Shown here piece by piece: positions 30,299 through 38,134 of a DNA stretch of 64,000 nucleotides. The translations under genes were made by a program, and so were the position numbers. The notes below the pieces were generated by a model. It saw only the letters and a program-made list of their open reading frames with translations, was not told where the DNA came from and made no database searches. Every line of letters starts with the position of its first letter. Within the stretch, counting starts at the first letter, position 1. Source of the DNA: Microbacterium sp. MYb45 (GTDB taxonomy: Bacteria; Actinomycetota; Actinomycetes; Actinomycetales; Microbacteriaceae); NCBI RefSeq assembly GCF_002979655.1, contig NZ_PCPG01000001.1:124001-188000 (forward strand). The letters run 5' to 3'.

Positions 30299-30847
30299 TC
30301 AGCGGAGCTCGGAGATGAGCGCCGCGCTCGTACCGACGGCTGTCGCTTCGAAGATGTGCGGGGCGTCGCCGGCATATGTCAGGTAGTCGCCGGGGTTGAG
30401 GAGCACCGGCTCGTCGACCGGTCCGATCAGTGCTTGGCCGGAGACCAGGATGACGTGCTCGATGGTGCCCGGGTGGTGCGGGTCGGAGCGTCGGGCATCG
30501 CCCGGTTCGGCCTGGATCAGGTAGATGTCACGGCGCGCGCCGGGAGGGCTGGCCGACAGCAGCGTCGCGCTGTAGGCGGCCGCGGAGGAGGGGACGCCGG
30601 CGAGGTCGTCGGCGCGGATCAGGGTGGGCGCGTTGCTGTGCTGGTCGACGAGGACGGCGAACGGCACTCCGAGGGCCACTCCGAGGGCCCACAGTGTTTC
30701 GACGCTGGGATTGCCCGCTCCGCTCTCGAGCTGCGACACGGTCGCTTTGGACACACCAGCGCGGCGCGCGAGTTCCGAGACCGACAGGCCGACGGCCTCT
30801 CGTTCTCGGCGCAGAGTGCGGGCGATGCGCGTGCGAAGGTCTTCCAT
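30299..30847 (-). CDS. XRE-family regulator with a C-terminal cupin domain
   Basis: A 182-residue regulator. Residues 8-62 form a helix-turn-helix of the XRE type (GLSVSELARRAGVSKATVSQ), and residues 100-180 a small cupin sensor domain with a HHPGTIEHV metal- or ligand-binding strand and a NPGDYLTY strand. Proteins of this architecture often repress transporter genes and respond to amino acids or related ligands. It is divergent from azlCD with 104 bases between, so it most likely controls them and itself. Confidence 0.88.
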   Translation of the reverse strand: MEDLRTRIARTLRREREAVGLSVSELARRAGVSKATVSQLESGAGNPSVETLWALGVALGVPFAVLVDQHSNAPTLIRADDLAGVPSSAAAYSATLLSASPPGARRDIYLIQAEPGDARRSDPHHPGTIEHVILVSGQALIGPVDEPVLLNPGDYLTYAGDAPHIFEATAVGTSAALISELR

Positions 30848-30860
30848 GCGTTCATCATGT

Positions 30861-30932
30861 CAAACGTTCGTTCGCTTGACTATCCGTTCGCGACTGTTCA
30901 GAATTATGGTCATGTGTTCAGCGAAGCGAACA
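30861..30932 (+). promoter_or_regulatory. azlCD promoter with candidate regulator-binding repeats
   Basis: TTGACT (30876-30881) and CAGAAT (30899-30904), spaced 17 bases, form the clearest sigma-70-type promoter in the window. CAAACGTTCGTTCGCTTG (30861-30878), an imperfect palindrome, overlaps the -35 box. A TGTTC/GAACA pair (30915-30919, 30928-30932) lies downstream. These are candidate operators for the divergent XRE-cupin regulator. Confidence 0.55.
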
Positions 30933-30951
30933 AGGATCCGCAGGGCGTGCG

Positions 30952-31674
30952 ATGACCGCCGAGCGTGAGGTCTGGCGCGAGGCGCTCGGCGTCGTGCTCG
31001 CGACCAGCGCCTACGGCGTCTCCTTCGGAGCGTTGGCTGTCGCGTCCGGGCTCGATGTCTGGCAGACCTGCGTCCTCAGCCTCCTGATGTTCACCGGAGG
31101 ATCGCAGTTCGCATTCGTCGGCGTCTTCACCGCCGGAGGCCTCGCCGCTCTGCCCTCTGCGGTCGCGTCCGCCGCCCTCCTCGGCGTGCGCAACGTGGCC
31201 TACGGAATGCGCATGTCGCCGATCGTCGGCGGAGGGCCGGTGCGCAAGGCTGCCGCCGCGCACTTCACGATCGATGAGTCGACGGCCGTGGCGATCTCAC
31301 AGGGCGACCCGCGGCTGCGTCAGGTGGGCTTCTGGGTGACCGGCATCGGCATCTTCGTGGGCTGGAACATCACGACCCTCGTCGGTGCGCTCGTCGGTGA
31401 CGTGCTCGGAGACCCCCGGACCTGGGGTCTCGACGCCGCTGCTGCTGCCGCGTTCCTCGCGCTGCTCTGGCCGCGGCTCCGGCAGCGGCAGGCCGTCGTG
31501 GTGGGCGTGGCGGCTGCGGTGGTCGCTGCGGCGTTCACCCCCTTCCTCATGCCGGGTCTCCCGGTGCTCGTCGCGGCGGTCGTCGCGATCGCCGTCGGCT
31601 GGTTCAACTGGCTGGGCCGCCGCGAGACGCCGCCGGAGGATCACGCCCGCGTCGGAACGGAGGGGGCGCCATGA
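30952..31674 (+). CDS. azlC: AzlC-family branched-chain amino acid exporter, large subunit
   Basis: A 240-residue membrane protein with the AzlC layout. The early signature is SFGALAVASG, then FTGGSQFAFVG near residues 49-59, then RNVAYG. Five to six further helices follow. AzlC and AzlD together export branched-chain amino acids or toxic analogues such as azaleucine; BrnFE in corynebacteria is the same system. Its stop overlaps the azlD ATG by 4 bases. Confidence 0.9.
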   Translation: MTAEREVWREALGVVLATSAYGVSFGALAVASGLDVWQTCVLSLLMFTGGSQFAFVGVFTAGGLAALPSAVASAALLGVRNVAYGMRMSPIVGGGPVRKAAAAHFTIDESTAVAISQGDPRLRQVGFWVTGIGIFVGWNITTLVGALVGDVLGDPRTWGLDAAAAAAFLALLWPRLRQRQAVVVGVAAAVVAAAFTPFLMPGLPVLVAAVVAIAVGWFNWLGRRETPPEDHARVGTEGAP

Positions 31675-31985
31675 GCCTGTGGAGTGCGATCCTCCTCGCC
31701 GCGCTCATCTGTGTCGCGCTCAAAGCCGCCGGATACCTGGTGCCGCCCAAGGTCCTCGAAGCGCCTCGCACTGCTCGCATCTCCGACCTGCTGACCGTGG
31801 CGCTCCTGGCCGCACTCGTCGCGGTGCAGACCCTCGGCGACGGCCAGGCCATCACGGTGGACGCGCGCGTGCCCGCCCTGCTGGTCGCGGGAGGGCTCCT
31901 GTGGCTTCGGCAGTCGTTCCTCGTCGTCGTGGCAGCGGCCGCGCTCGTCGCGGCGCTCCTGCGGCTCTTCGGTCTCGCCTCCTGA
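31671..31985 (+). CDS. azlD: AzlD-family branched-chain amino acid exporter, small subunit
   Basis: A 104-residue protein with four hydrophobic segments, the normal size for AzlD. It carries the KAAGYLVPP start region and a conserved ARVPALLVA segment. It is translationally coupled to azlC through an ATGA overlap. The pair is the only visible target of the divergent XRE-cupin regulator. Confidence 0.9.
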   Translation: MSLWSAILLAALICVALKAAGYLVPPKVLEAPRTARISDLLTVALLAALVAVQTLGDGQAITVDARVPALLVAGGLLWLRQSFLVVVAAAALVAALLRLFGLAS

Positions 31986-32014
31986 GCGACTGCTCGGCCA
32001 CAGGCGGCGCCGGT

Positions 32015-32020
32015 AAGATC
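32015..32020 (+). promoter_or_regulatory. -10 box of a probable leaderless transcript (32026 gene)
   Basis: TAAGAT ends 5 bases before the GTG start at 32026. Transcription would begin at or next to the start codon. Confidence 0.5.
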
Positions 32021-32025
32021 GACGG

Positions 32026-32436
32026 GTGCGCGTGAGCTGGGTGTCGAGAGTGTTGTCGTGGGTCGCTGCGGCCCTGGTGGGCGGCGTCTACGGCATCGCC
32101 GGCACGATCGCGCACAGCGTGATGTGGGGGCCGATCCCGGTGGGGCTCATCGTGGCCGCCATCGCCTGCGCGGCGATCCTCGTCGCCGTACGAGCGCTCA
32201 CACACGACAGGGGAGCGGCGGTGGCAGCCGGACTCGGCATGATCGGCATGCTGGTGCTGATCTCCGGCGTGGGGCCCGGCGGATCCGTCGTCGTCCCGGA
32301 CTCGCTCAGTGGGCAGATCTGGACCTACCTGGTCGCGGGAATCGTGCTGCTCGTGATCGCCTGGCCCTCCTTCTCACGGGTTCCCGTCCGCACGGTCGCA
32401 CCTGCCGCGCAGGAACCCGAGCGCCACGAGTCGTAG
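32026..32436 (+). CDS. Small membrane protein of unknown function, possibly DUF6113
   Basis: A 136-residue protein from a GTG start with four hydrophobic segments (about 8-30, 36-56, 66-88 and 100-118) and a short polar tail. It resembles the small actinobacterial membrane protein often found just upstream of fdxA; I have no function to offer. No ribosome-binding site is visible, and a TAAGAT box 5 bases upstream suggests leaderless translation. It is followed after 9 bases by fdxA, which has its own -10-like box inside this gene's 3' end. Confidence 0.7.
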   Translation: MRVSWVSRVLSWVAAALVGGVYGIAGTIAHSVMWGPIPVGLIVAAIACAAILVAVRALTHDRGAAVAAGLGMIGMLVLISGVGPGGSVVVPDSLSGQIWTYLVAGIVLLVIAWPSFSRVPVRTVAPAAQEPERHES

Positions 32437-32439
32437 ACT
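32434..32439 (+). promoter_or_regulatory. -10 box of a probable leaderless fdxA transcript
   Basis: TAGACT, overlapping the stop codon of the preceding gene, ends 6 bases before the fdxA GTG. Confidence 0.5.
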
Positions 32440-32445
32440 GAAGGG

Positions 32446-32766
32446 GTGACGTATGTGATCGCCCTCCCGTGCGTCGATGTCAAGGATCGCGCCTGCATCG
32501 ACGAGTGCCCCGTTGACTGCATCTACGAGGGGGAACGGTCGTTGTACATCCACCCCGACGAGTGCGTGGATTGCGGCGCCTGCGAACCGGTGTGCCCGGT
32601 CGAGGCCATCTACTACGAAGACGACCTGCCCGATGAGTGGCAGGACTACTACAAGGCGAACGTCGAGTTCTTCGACGAGATCGGCTCGCCCGGAGGTGCC
32701 GCCAAGGTCGGCGTCTACACGTTCGACCACCCGATCATCGCCGCGCTCCCGCCCCAGGGCGAGTAG
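32446..32766 (+). CDS. fdxA: Seven-iron ferredoxin
   Basis: A 106-residue ferredoxin from a GTG start. Eight cysteines sit at 9, 17, 21, 25, 40, 43, 46 and 50, exactly the Azotobacter ferredoxin I pattern shifted by one. By that analogy Cys9, Cys17 and Cys50 bind the [3Fe-4S] cluster, Cys21, Cys40, Cys43 and Cys46 the [4Fe-4S] cluster, and Cys25 is free. The acidic C-terminal extension is typical. It is a low-potential electron carrier in the cytosol. It sits directly before dapC, a pairing that recurs in actinobacteria. Confidence 0.96.
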   Translation: MTYVIALPCVDVKDRACIDECPVDCIYEGERSLYIHPDECVDCGACEPVCPVEAIYYEDDLPDEWQDYYKANVEFFDEIGSPGGAAKVGVYTFDHPIIAALPPQGE

Positions 32767-32775
32767 GCGTCTTCT

Positions 32776-33888
32776 GTGAGCGTCCGCGACCTCGCCGACT
32801 ACCCGTGGGATGCCGTCGTCCCGTTCCGTGAGCGTGCCGCGCAGCATCCGGAGGGTCTGGTGGATCTCTCCGTGGGCTCGCCGGTGGATCCGACGCCGGA
32901 GCTCATCCGCCGTGCCCTGGCCGAGGCGACCGACGCACACGCCTATCCGCAGACGGTCGGCACGCCGACGCTGCGCGAAGCCATCGTCGAATGGTACGCG
33001 CGGCGCCGGGGAGTACCCGACCTCCGCGTCGACAACGTGTTGCCGACTATCGGCTCCAAGGAGCTTGTCGCGCTGCTGCCCACGCTCCTCGGACTCGGTG
33101 CGGGCGACGTCGTCGTGCATCCGCGAGTGGCGTACCCGACATACGAGGTCGGCGCCCGGGTGGTCGGTGCGACGCCGCTCCCGGCCGACGATCCCGCCGA
33201 GTGGCCGGAGGGCACCAAGCTCATCTGGATCAACACTCCGGGCAACCCGGACGGCCGGACCTGGACGGTCGATGAGCTCGCCGCGGCCGTGCGCCGCGCG
33301 CGCGAGCTGGGTGCCGTCCTCGCGAGCGACGAGTGCTACGCCGAGCTGGGCTGGGACGGAAACTGGGCGACCGAGCCGATCCCCTCGATCCTCGACCCTC
33401 GGGTGACCGGCGGCAGTAGGGCGAACCTGCTCAGCGTGTACTCGCTGAGCAAGCAGTCGAACCTCGCCGGCTACCGCGCCGCGTTCGTCGCCGGCTGCGC
33501 GCGCGTGGTCGGAGAACTGCTCACCGCTCGCAAGCACCTCGGGCTCATGCCGCCCGCACCCGTGCAACACGCCATGGCGGTCGCGCTCGGTGACGACGAG
33601 CACGTCGCGGCCCAGAAGAACCTGTACCGCACCAGGCGAGAAGCACTGCGCCCCGCGCTGGAGGCCGCAGGCTTCCGCATCGACGGTTCGGAAGCAGGAC
33701 TGTACCTCTGGGCGACGGAAGGGCGCGATGCCTGGGAGTCGATGGGTCGCCTCGCCGACCTCGGCATCCTCGCCGGTCCCGGTCCGTTCTACGGTGCGGA
33801 CTCCTCGCAGTATGTGCGCCTCGCGCTGACCGCTCCCACCGAGCGGGTGCGAGAAGCCGCGCGCCGCCTCACCGCCTCCGCTCTGTAG
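32776..33888 (+). CDS. dapC: Succinyldiaminopimelate transaminase
   Basis: A 370-residue fold-type I aminotransferase from a GTG start. It has the PLP lysine Lys226 in YSLSKQSN, NTPGNP at 153-158, Asp185 and Tyr188 for the cofactor ring, and Arg234 in AGYR. The actinobacterial DapC subfamily, next to fdxA, converts N-succinyl-2-amino-6-ketopimelate to N-succinyl-diaminopimelate. dapD and dapE of the same succinylase route lie 3-5 kb further on. TAGGCG lies 6 bases before the start, a weak leaderless-type box. Confidence 0.88.
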   Translation: MSVRDLADYPWDAVVPFRERAAQHPEGLVDLSVGSPVDPTPELIRRALAEATDAHAYPQTVGTPTLREAIVEWYARRRGVPDLRVDNVLPTIGSKELVALLPTLLGLGAGDVVVHPRVAYPTYEVGARVVGATPLPADDPAEWPEGTKLIWINTPGNPDGRTWTVDELAAAVRRARELGAVLASDECYAELGWDGNWATEPIPSILDPRVTGGSRANLLSVYSLSKQSNLAGYRAAFVAGCARVVGELLTARKHLGLMPPAPVQHAMAVALGDDEHVAAQKNLYRTRREALRPALEAAGFRIDGSEAGLYLWATEGRDAWESMGRLADLGILAGPGPFYGADSSQYVRLALTAPTERVREAARRLTASAL

Positions 33889-33928
33889 GTTTTCTCCGTG
33901 AAGTTCGCATCTGTTTGGCGGATGTCAC

Positions 33929-33953
33929 AGTAGGCCTGTGTGCCTACTAGGCT
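33929..33953 (+). promoter_or_regulatory. Candidate gltA promoter with an inverted repeat
   Basis: AGTAGGC (33929-33935) and GCCTACT (33942-33948) form a perfect 7-bp inverted repeat with a 6-base spacer. A -10 candidate TAGGCT (33948-33953) begins on its last base. A repressor bound to the repeat would cover the promoter. It lies about 130 bases before the gltA start. Confidence 0.45.
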
Positions 33954-34078
33954 GTAAAGGCGATTCGGTCGTGTCTCGACCTGGTGCCACAGCGCCGTGA
34001 GATCGCCAGTTCCGACTTGATCAAGATCTTGTCCGATATACCGCGACCAGCGGGGTCGGACGCCAGGAGGAGGACCGC

Positions 34079-35368
34079 GTGAGCGCAGCGGCAGAGCAGA
34101 CGGCGAAGCTGACGATCGGCGATACGACCGCCGAATTCCCGGTACTGCGCGGCACGGCAGGCCACGACAGCATCGACTTCTCGACGCTGACCCGGCAGAC
34201 CGGCTACACGGGCCTCGATTACGGCTTCGTCAACACGGCGTCCACGAAGTCCGACATCACCTTCATCGACGGAGACAAGGGCATCCTGCGCTACCGCGGG
34301 TACCCGATCGAGCAGCTGGCAGGGTCCACGAGCTACCTCGAGGTCGCCTGGCTCCTGATCTACGGCGAACTGCCCTCGGCTTCGGAGCTCGCAGAGTTCG
34401 ACGAGAAGATCCGCCGTCACACGCTGCTGCACGAAGACCTCAAGCGCTTCTTCTCGGCGCTGCCGCACACGGCGCACCCCATGTCGGTGCTCTCGTCGGC
34501 GGTCGCCGCCCTCTCGACGTACTACGAGGGGCAGACCGACCCGCACAACCCCGAGCACGTCGAGCTCAACATGGTGCGCATGCTCGCCAAGCTGCCCGTG
34601 ATCGCGGCGTACGCGCACAAGAAGAGCGTCGGCCAGGCATTCCTCTACCCCGACAACTCGCTGAGTTTCGTGGACAACTTCCTCAAGCTCAACTTCGGCG
34701 TGCACAGCGAGGAGTACGAGGTCAACCCGGTCATGTCGAAGGCTCTCGAGCTGCTCCTGATCCTCCACGAGGACCACGAGCAGAACGCCTCCACCTCGAC
34801 GGTCCGCCTCGTGGGCTCCACCGGTGCGAACCAGTTCGCCTCGGTCTCCGCCGGCATCCAGGCGCTCTCCGGTCCGCTGCACGGCGGTGCCAATGAGGCC
34901 GTCCTGACCATGCTGGGTCAGATCCGCGACTCCGGCCAGAGCGTCTCGCGCTTCGTGGAGCGGGTGAAGAACAAGGAAGAGGGCGTGAAGCTGATGGGCT
35001 TCGGGCACCGCGTCTACAAGAACTACGACCCGCGGGCCAAGCTGGTTAAGGACGCCGCCGACGAGGTGCTCTCGTCGCTGGGCGTCACCGACCCGCTGCT
35101 CGACCTCGCGAAGGAGCTCGAGGAACTCGCCCTCGCCGACGACTACTTCCGTGAGCGTCGACTGTACCCGAACGTCGACTTCTACACGGGCGTCATCTAC
35201 AAGGCGATGGGCTTCCCGACCCGGATGTTCACGGTGCTGTTCGCCATCGGTCGTCTGCCCGGCTGGCTGGCCCAGTGGCGCGAGCTGCAGCTCGACCCGC
35301 AGACCAAGATCGGCCGTCCGCAGCAGCTGTACACGGGGTCTCCCGAGCGGTCGTTCCCGACTCGCTGA
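34079..35368 (+). CDS. gltA: Citrate synthase
   Basis: A 429-residue hexameric-type citrate synthase from a GTG with a strong GGAGGAGG site about 6 bases upstream. It condenses oxaloacetate and acetyl-CoA as the entry to the TCA cycle. Motifs seen are GYTGLDYGF in the N-terminal strand domain, AHPMSVL, the catalytic histidine in LHGGANEAV, and GFGHRVYKNYDPRA with the substrate-binding arginine and histidine. An Asp in the late PNVDFY segment completes the active site. It is monocistronic, with a 190-base leader region and a shared terminator after it. Confidence 0.96.
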   Translation: MSAAAEQTAKLTIGDTTAEFPVLRGTAGHDSIDFSTLTRQTGYTGLDYGFVNTASTKSDITFIDGDKGILRYRGYPIEQLAGSTSYLEVAWLLIYGELPSASELAEFDEKIRRHTLLHEDLKRFFSALPHTAHPMSVLSSAVAALSTYYEGQTDPHNPEHVELNMVRMLAKLPVIAAYAHKKSVGQAFLYPDNSLSFVDNFLKLNFGVHSEEYEVNPVMSKALELLLILHEDHEQNASTSTVRLVGSTGANQFASVSAGIQALSGPLHGGANEAVLTMLGQIRDSGQSVSRFVERVKNKEEGVKLMGFGHRVYKNYDPRAKLVKDAADEVLSSLGVTDPLLDLAKELEELALADDYFRERRLYPNVDFYTGVIYKAMGFPTRMFTVLFAIGRLPGWLAQWRELQLDPQTKIGRPQQLYTGSPERSFPTR

Positions 35369-35380
35369 GCGCACAACGAG

Positions 35381-35417
35381 AAAGCGCCCCTTCCGCCGAA
35401 GCGGAAGGGGCGCTTTT
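35381..35417. terminator. Bidirectional terminator between gltA and a DEAD-box helicase gene
   Basis: AAAGCGCCCCTTCCGC (35381-35396), a CGAA tetraloop, then GCGGAAGGGGCGCTTTT (35401-35417) form a perfect stem of about 16 bp. It has a T-run on the plus strand and an A-run at its 5' edge that serves the minus strand. Confidence 0.92.
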
Positions 35418-35439
35418 CAGTCGAGCTGCGTCCGCGGGG

Positions 35440-36840
35440 TCAGCGACCCTGCGAGCTGCGGCCACCGCCCTGACGGGACTGTCCGCTCTGCGTGGAGTAG
35501 CCACCGCCCTGGTAGCCGCTGCCCTGGCCGCCGGCGCCACCGGCGCGGGGGCGGCGACGACGACGCGCGGGCGGGTTCGCCGCGCCGCTCTTCTCGCCGC
35601 CGGCCGGACGCTGCTTGGAGGACTGACGCTGCTGCTGCTGCGGAGCCTGCACCGGGGCCGGACGCACGTGCGGGGCGCGCTCGGGGACCAGGGCGGTGAC
35701 GGCAGCGGTCGTGACATCTTCCAGCGGAGCCGAGATGGCCGCCTTGCGCAGCAGGTCCTTCACATCGCGGCGCTGCTCGGGAAGCACGACGGTCACGACG
35801 GTGCCGGCCGCGCCGGCACGAGCCGTACGTCCGGAACGGTGCAGGTACGCCTTGTGCTCGACGGGCGGGTCGACGTGGACGACGAGGTCGACGTTGTCGA
35901 CGTGCACACCACGGGCGGCGACATCGGTCGCGACGAGGACGCGCACTCCGCCGTCTTCCGGTGCTGCGGAGAACGCACCGAGGTTGCGCTCGCGAGCGTT
36001 CTGCGACAGGTTGCCGTGCAGGTCGACGGCCGGGATCCCGGCAGCCGTGAGCTGCTTCGCGAGCTTCTTCGCCTGGTGCTTGGTGCGGGTGAAGAGGATG
36101 CGGCGTCCGGTGCCGGAGGCGAGCTCCTTCACGAGAGCGGTCTTGTTATCGGTGGAGTCGACGACCAGCACGCGGTGGGTCATCTCGCCCACGGGCACGC
36201 TCTCTTCATCGACCTCGTGGCTGACCGCGTTCGAGAGGAAACGGCGGGCGAGGGTGTCGATGCCGCGGTCCAGCGTGGCGCTGAACAGGAGACGCTGGCC
36301 ACCGGCCGGCGTTGCGGTGAGGATGCGGGTGACGCCGGGGAGGAAGCCGAGGTCGGCCATGTGGTCGGCCTCGTCGAGCACGGTGACCTCGATCGCGCTG
36401 AGGCGCACGACCTGCTGCTTCATGAGGTCTTCGAGTCGACCGGGGCAGGCAACGACGATGTCGACGCCGCCGCGCAGCGCCTGCTCCTGCGGACGCTGGC
36501 TGACGCCGCCGAAGACGGTCGTGACGCGCAGACCGGCAGCCTCGGCGAGCGGGGCGATGGTCGCGGCGATCTGCGTCGCGAGCTCGCGGGTCGGAGCGAG
36601 GACGAGTCCGCGCGGGAGACCTGCGCGGCGCTGACCGCCGGATGCGGCGAGGCGCGCCACGAGCGGCAGGGCGAAGGCGATGGTCTTGCCGCTGCCCGTG
36701 CGTCCGCGGCCCAGGAGGTCGCGTCCCGCGAGGGAGTCGGGAAGGGTGTCGCGCTGGATCGCGAAGGCCTCCGTCTTGCCCGAATCGGCGAGAACGGCGG
36801 CGAGCTCGGCGGGAACGCCGAGTTCAAGGAAAGTAGACAT
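35440..36840 (-). CDS. DEAD-box RNA helicase with Gly/Gln/Ser-rich tail
   Basis: A 466-residue helicase. The Q-motif region TEAFAIQ is near 23-29, motif I GRGRTGSGKT at 44-53, motif II reads LDEADHM, motif III is SATLD, and motif VI is HRSGRTARAG. The final 90 residues are disordered: first Pro/Gln/Lys-rich (QAPQQQQRQSSKQRP), then Arg-rich, then a Gly/Ser/Gln tail. This tail probably binds RNA. Bacterial members unwind structured mRNA or rRNA, often in the cold. The candidate promoter lies about 195 bases upstream, giving a long leader. Confidence 0.92.
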   Translation of the reverse strand: MSTFLELGVPAELAAVLADSGKTEAFAIQRDTLPDSLAGRDLLGRGRTGSGKTIAFALPLVARLAASGGQRRAGLPRGLVLAPTRELATQIAATIAPLAEAAGLRVTTVFGGVSQRPQEQALRGGVDIVVACPGRLEDLMKQQVVRLSAIEVTVLDEADHMADLGFLPGVTRILTATPAGGQRLLFSATLDRGIDTLARRFLSNAVSHEVDEESVPVGEMTHRVLVVDSTDNKTALVKELASGTGRRILFTRTKHQAKKLAKQLTAAGIPAVDLHGNLSQNARERNLGAFSAAPEDGGVRVLVATDVAARGVHVDNVDLVVHVDPPVEHKAYLHRSGRTARAGAAGTVVTVVLPEQRRDVKDLLRKAAISAPLEDVTTAAVTALVPERAPHVRPAPVQAPQQQQRQSSKQRPAGGEKSGAANPPARRRRRPRAGGAGGQGSGYQGGGYSTQSGQSRQGGGRSSQGR

Positions 36841-37121
36841 GCAGAAACTCCGTCAGCGCACGAGTGATCGGCGCGAGATAAGGGGTGAGGTGGGCGACGG
36901 CGCAGGAATTGCGCATCGGTTCGCCGTTCGAAATGCCAGCTCATGCTGGTGGTGGGAGCAGTTCTGCTCGCTTCGGTCCTCGGAGACCCCATGACGACGA
37001 CGATGTTGCAGCACCGGCGGTGCGGACAACGGTGTCAGTCTACCAGTGCGTGCATGCCGTCGGCTGCATGCCGCCTCCACGCGCGGGTCGCGGGCTGACG
37101 ATGAAGGCGCGCGGGCGGCTC
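36841..37121 (-). promoter_or_regulatory. Long 5' region of the DEAD-box helicase gene
   Basis: This 281-base gap holds the helicase leader. The best minus-strand -10 box is TAGACT (37042-37037), which would give a leader near 190 bases. Such leaders often control helicase expression with temperature. I recognise no known RNA family here. The part from 37060 to 37121, next to the dapD stop, shows nothing I can name. Confidence 0.4.
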
Positions 37122-38069
37122 TCAGGCGTGGAGGGCCTCGTTGAGCGTCACGCCCACTCCGGCGCGGCGCACGGCCTCGACGGCGCCGCTGAGGGAGTTC
37201 CGTCGGAAGAGCAGTCCGTCCTGGCCCGAGAGCTCTCCGCCCTTCACGGTCTTCCGTCCGCCGTCCGGCGTCACCGGGCCGTCGACCAGCACGATCTTCG
37301 TCCCGGCGGTCACGTACAGGCCCGCCTCGACGACGCAGTCGTCGCCGAGGGAGATGCCGATGCCGGCGTTCGCTCCGAGCAGGGTGCGTGCACCGATCGA
37401 CACCCGGTGAGTGCCACCGCCCGAGAGCGTGCCCATGATCGAGGAACCGCCGCCGATGTCGCTGCCGTCGCCCACGACGACGCCCTGCGAGATGCGTCCC
37501 TCGACCATGGAGGAGCCGAGCGTCCCGGCGTTGAAGTTGACGAAGCCCTCATGCATGACGGTGGTGCCGGGGGAGAGATGTGCGCCGAGCCGCACGCGCG
37601 AGGCGTCGGCGATCCGGACGCCCGCAGGCTGCACGTAGTCGGTCAGGCGGGGGAATTTGTCCAGGCCCTGCACCTGGATTCCGGCGCGCTGGAGGTGCGG
37701 CCGCAGACGCGCGGCGTCGGCGGGGAGCACCGGCCCGGCGTTCGTCCAGGCGACGTTCGGCAGATGGCCGAAGATGCCGTCCAGGTTCAGCTCGTTGGGG
37801 CGCACGACGAGGTGCGAGAGCGCATGCAGCCGCAGGTACGCGTCCGCCGTGGAACCGGGAGCCTCGTCGAGGTCGATCTGGAGCCGGATGATCTCGACGG
37901 TCACGTTCCGTCGTTCATCGGCGCCGACCAGGGGCTCGAGCGCGGCGACGGCGGCATCGTCTGCAGCGGCAGATCCCGTGCGCACGTCCGGGTACCACGC
38001 GTCGAGGACCGTGCCGTCGCCGGCGATCGTGGTCAGGCCGATACCCCATACGGTGCGTGCGTCGCTCAT
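37122..38069 (-). CDS. dapD: Tetrahydrodipicolinate N-succinyltransferase
   Basis: A 315-residue enzyme of the long actinobacterial DapD class. It transfers succinyl from succinyl-CoA to tetrahydrodipicolinate, committing carbon to lysine and diaminopimelate. The C-terminal half is a left-handed beta-helix of hexapeptide repeats (VRLGAH, GISLGDD and similar), with [17 protein letters not shown] and [14 protein letters not shown] forming the substrate site. It is divergent from dapE with 65 bases between them. Its -10 candidate TAGCGT ends 6 bases before the ATG. Confidence 0.95.
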   Translation of the reverse strand: MSDARTVWGIGLTTIAGDGTVLDAWYPDVRTGSAAADDAAVAALEPLVGADERRNVTVEIIRLQIDLDEAPGSTADAYLRLHALSHLVVRPNELNLDGIFGHLPNVAWTNAGPVLPADAARLRPHLQRAGIQVQGLDKFPRLTDYVQPAGVRIADASRVRLGAHLSPGTTVMHEGFVNFNAGTLGSSMVEGRISQGVVVGDGSDIGGGSSIMGTLSGGGTHRVSIGARTLLGANAGIGISLGDDCVVEAGLYVTAGTKIVLVDGPVTPDGGRKTVKGGELSGQDGLLFRRNSLSGAVEAVRRAGVGVTLNEALHA

Positions 38070-38075
38070 CCCTCC

Positions 38076-38128
38076 ACGCTATCGCGCCGGGAGGCGAGGG
38101 ACTTCACGCATGACGGGGTAAGTAGGCT
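38076..38128. promoter_or_regulatory. Divergent dapD/dapE promoters, both of leaderless type
   Basis: On the minus strand TAGCGT (38081-38076) ends 6 bases before the dapD ATG. On the plus strand TAGGCT (38123-38128) ends 6 bases before the dapE ATG at 38135. Both genes would then be transcribed from near their first codon. Confidence 0.55.
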
Positions 38129-38134
38129 TGACCC

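Noticed and set aside
36420..36992. Possible upstream frame overlapping the leader and start of the first DEAD-box helicase gene
   Set aside because: It continues out of frame through the helicase gene, where its composition becomes that of a shadow frame, and it has no ribosome-binding site.
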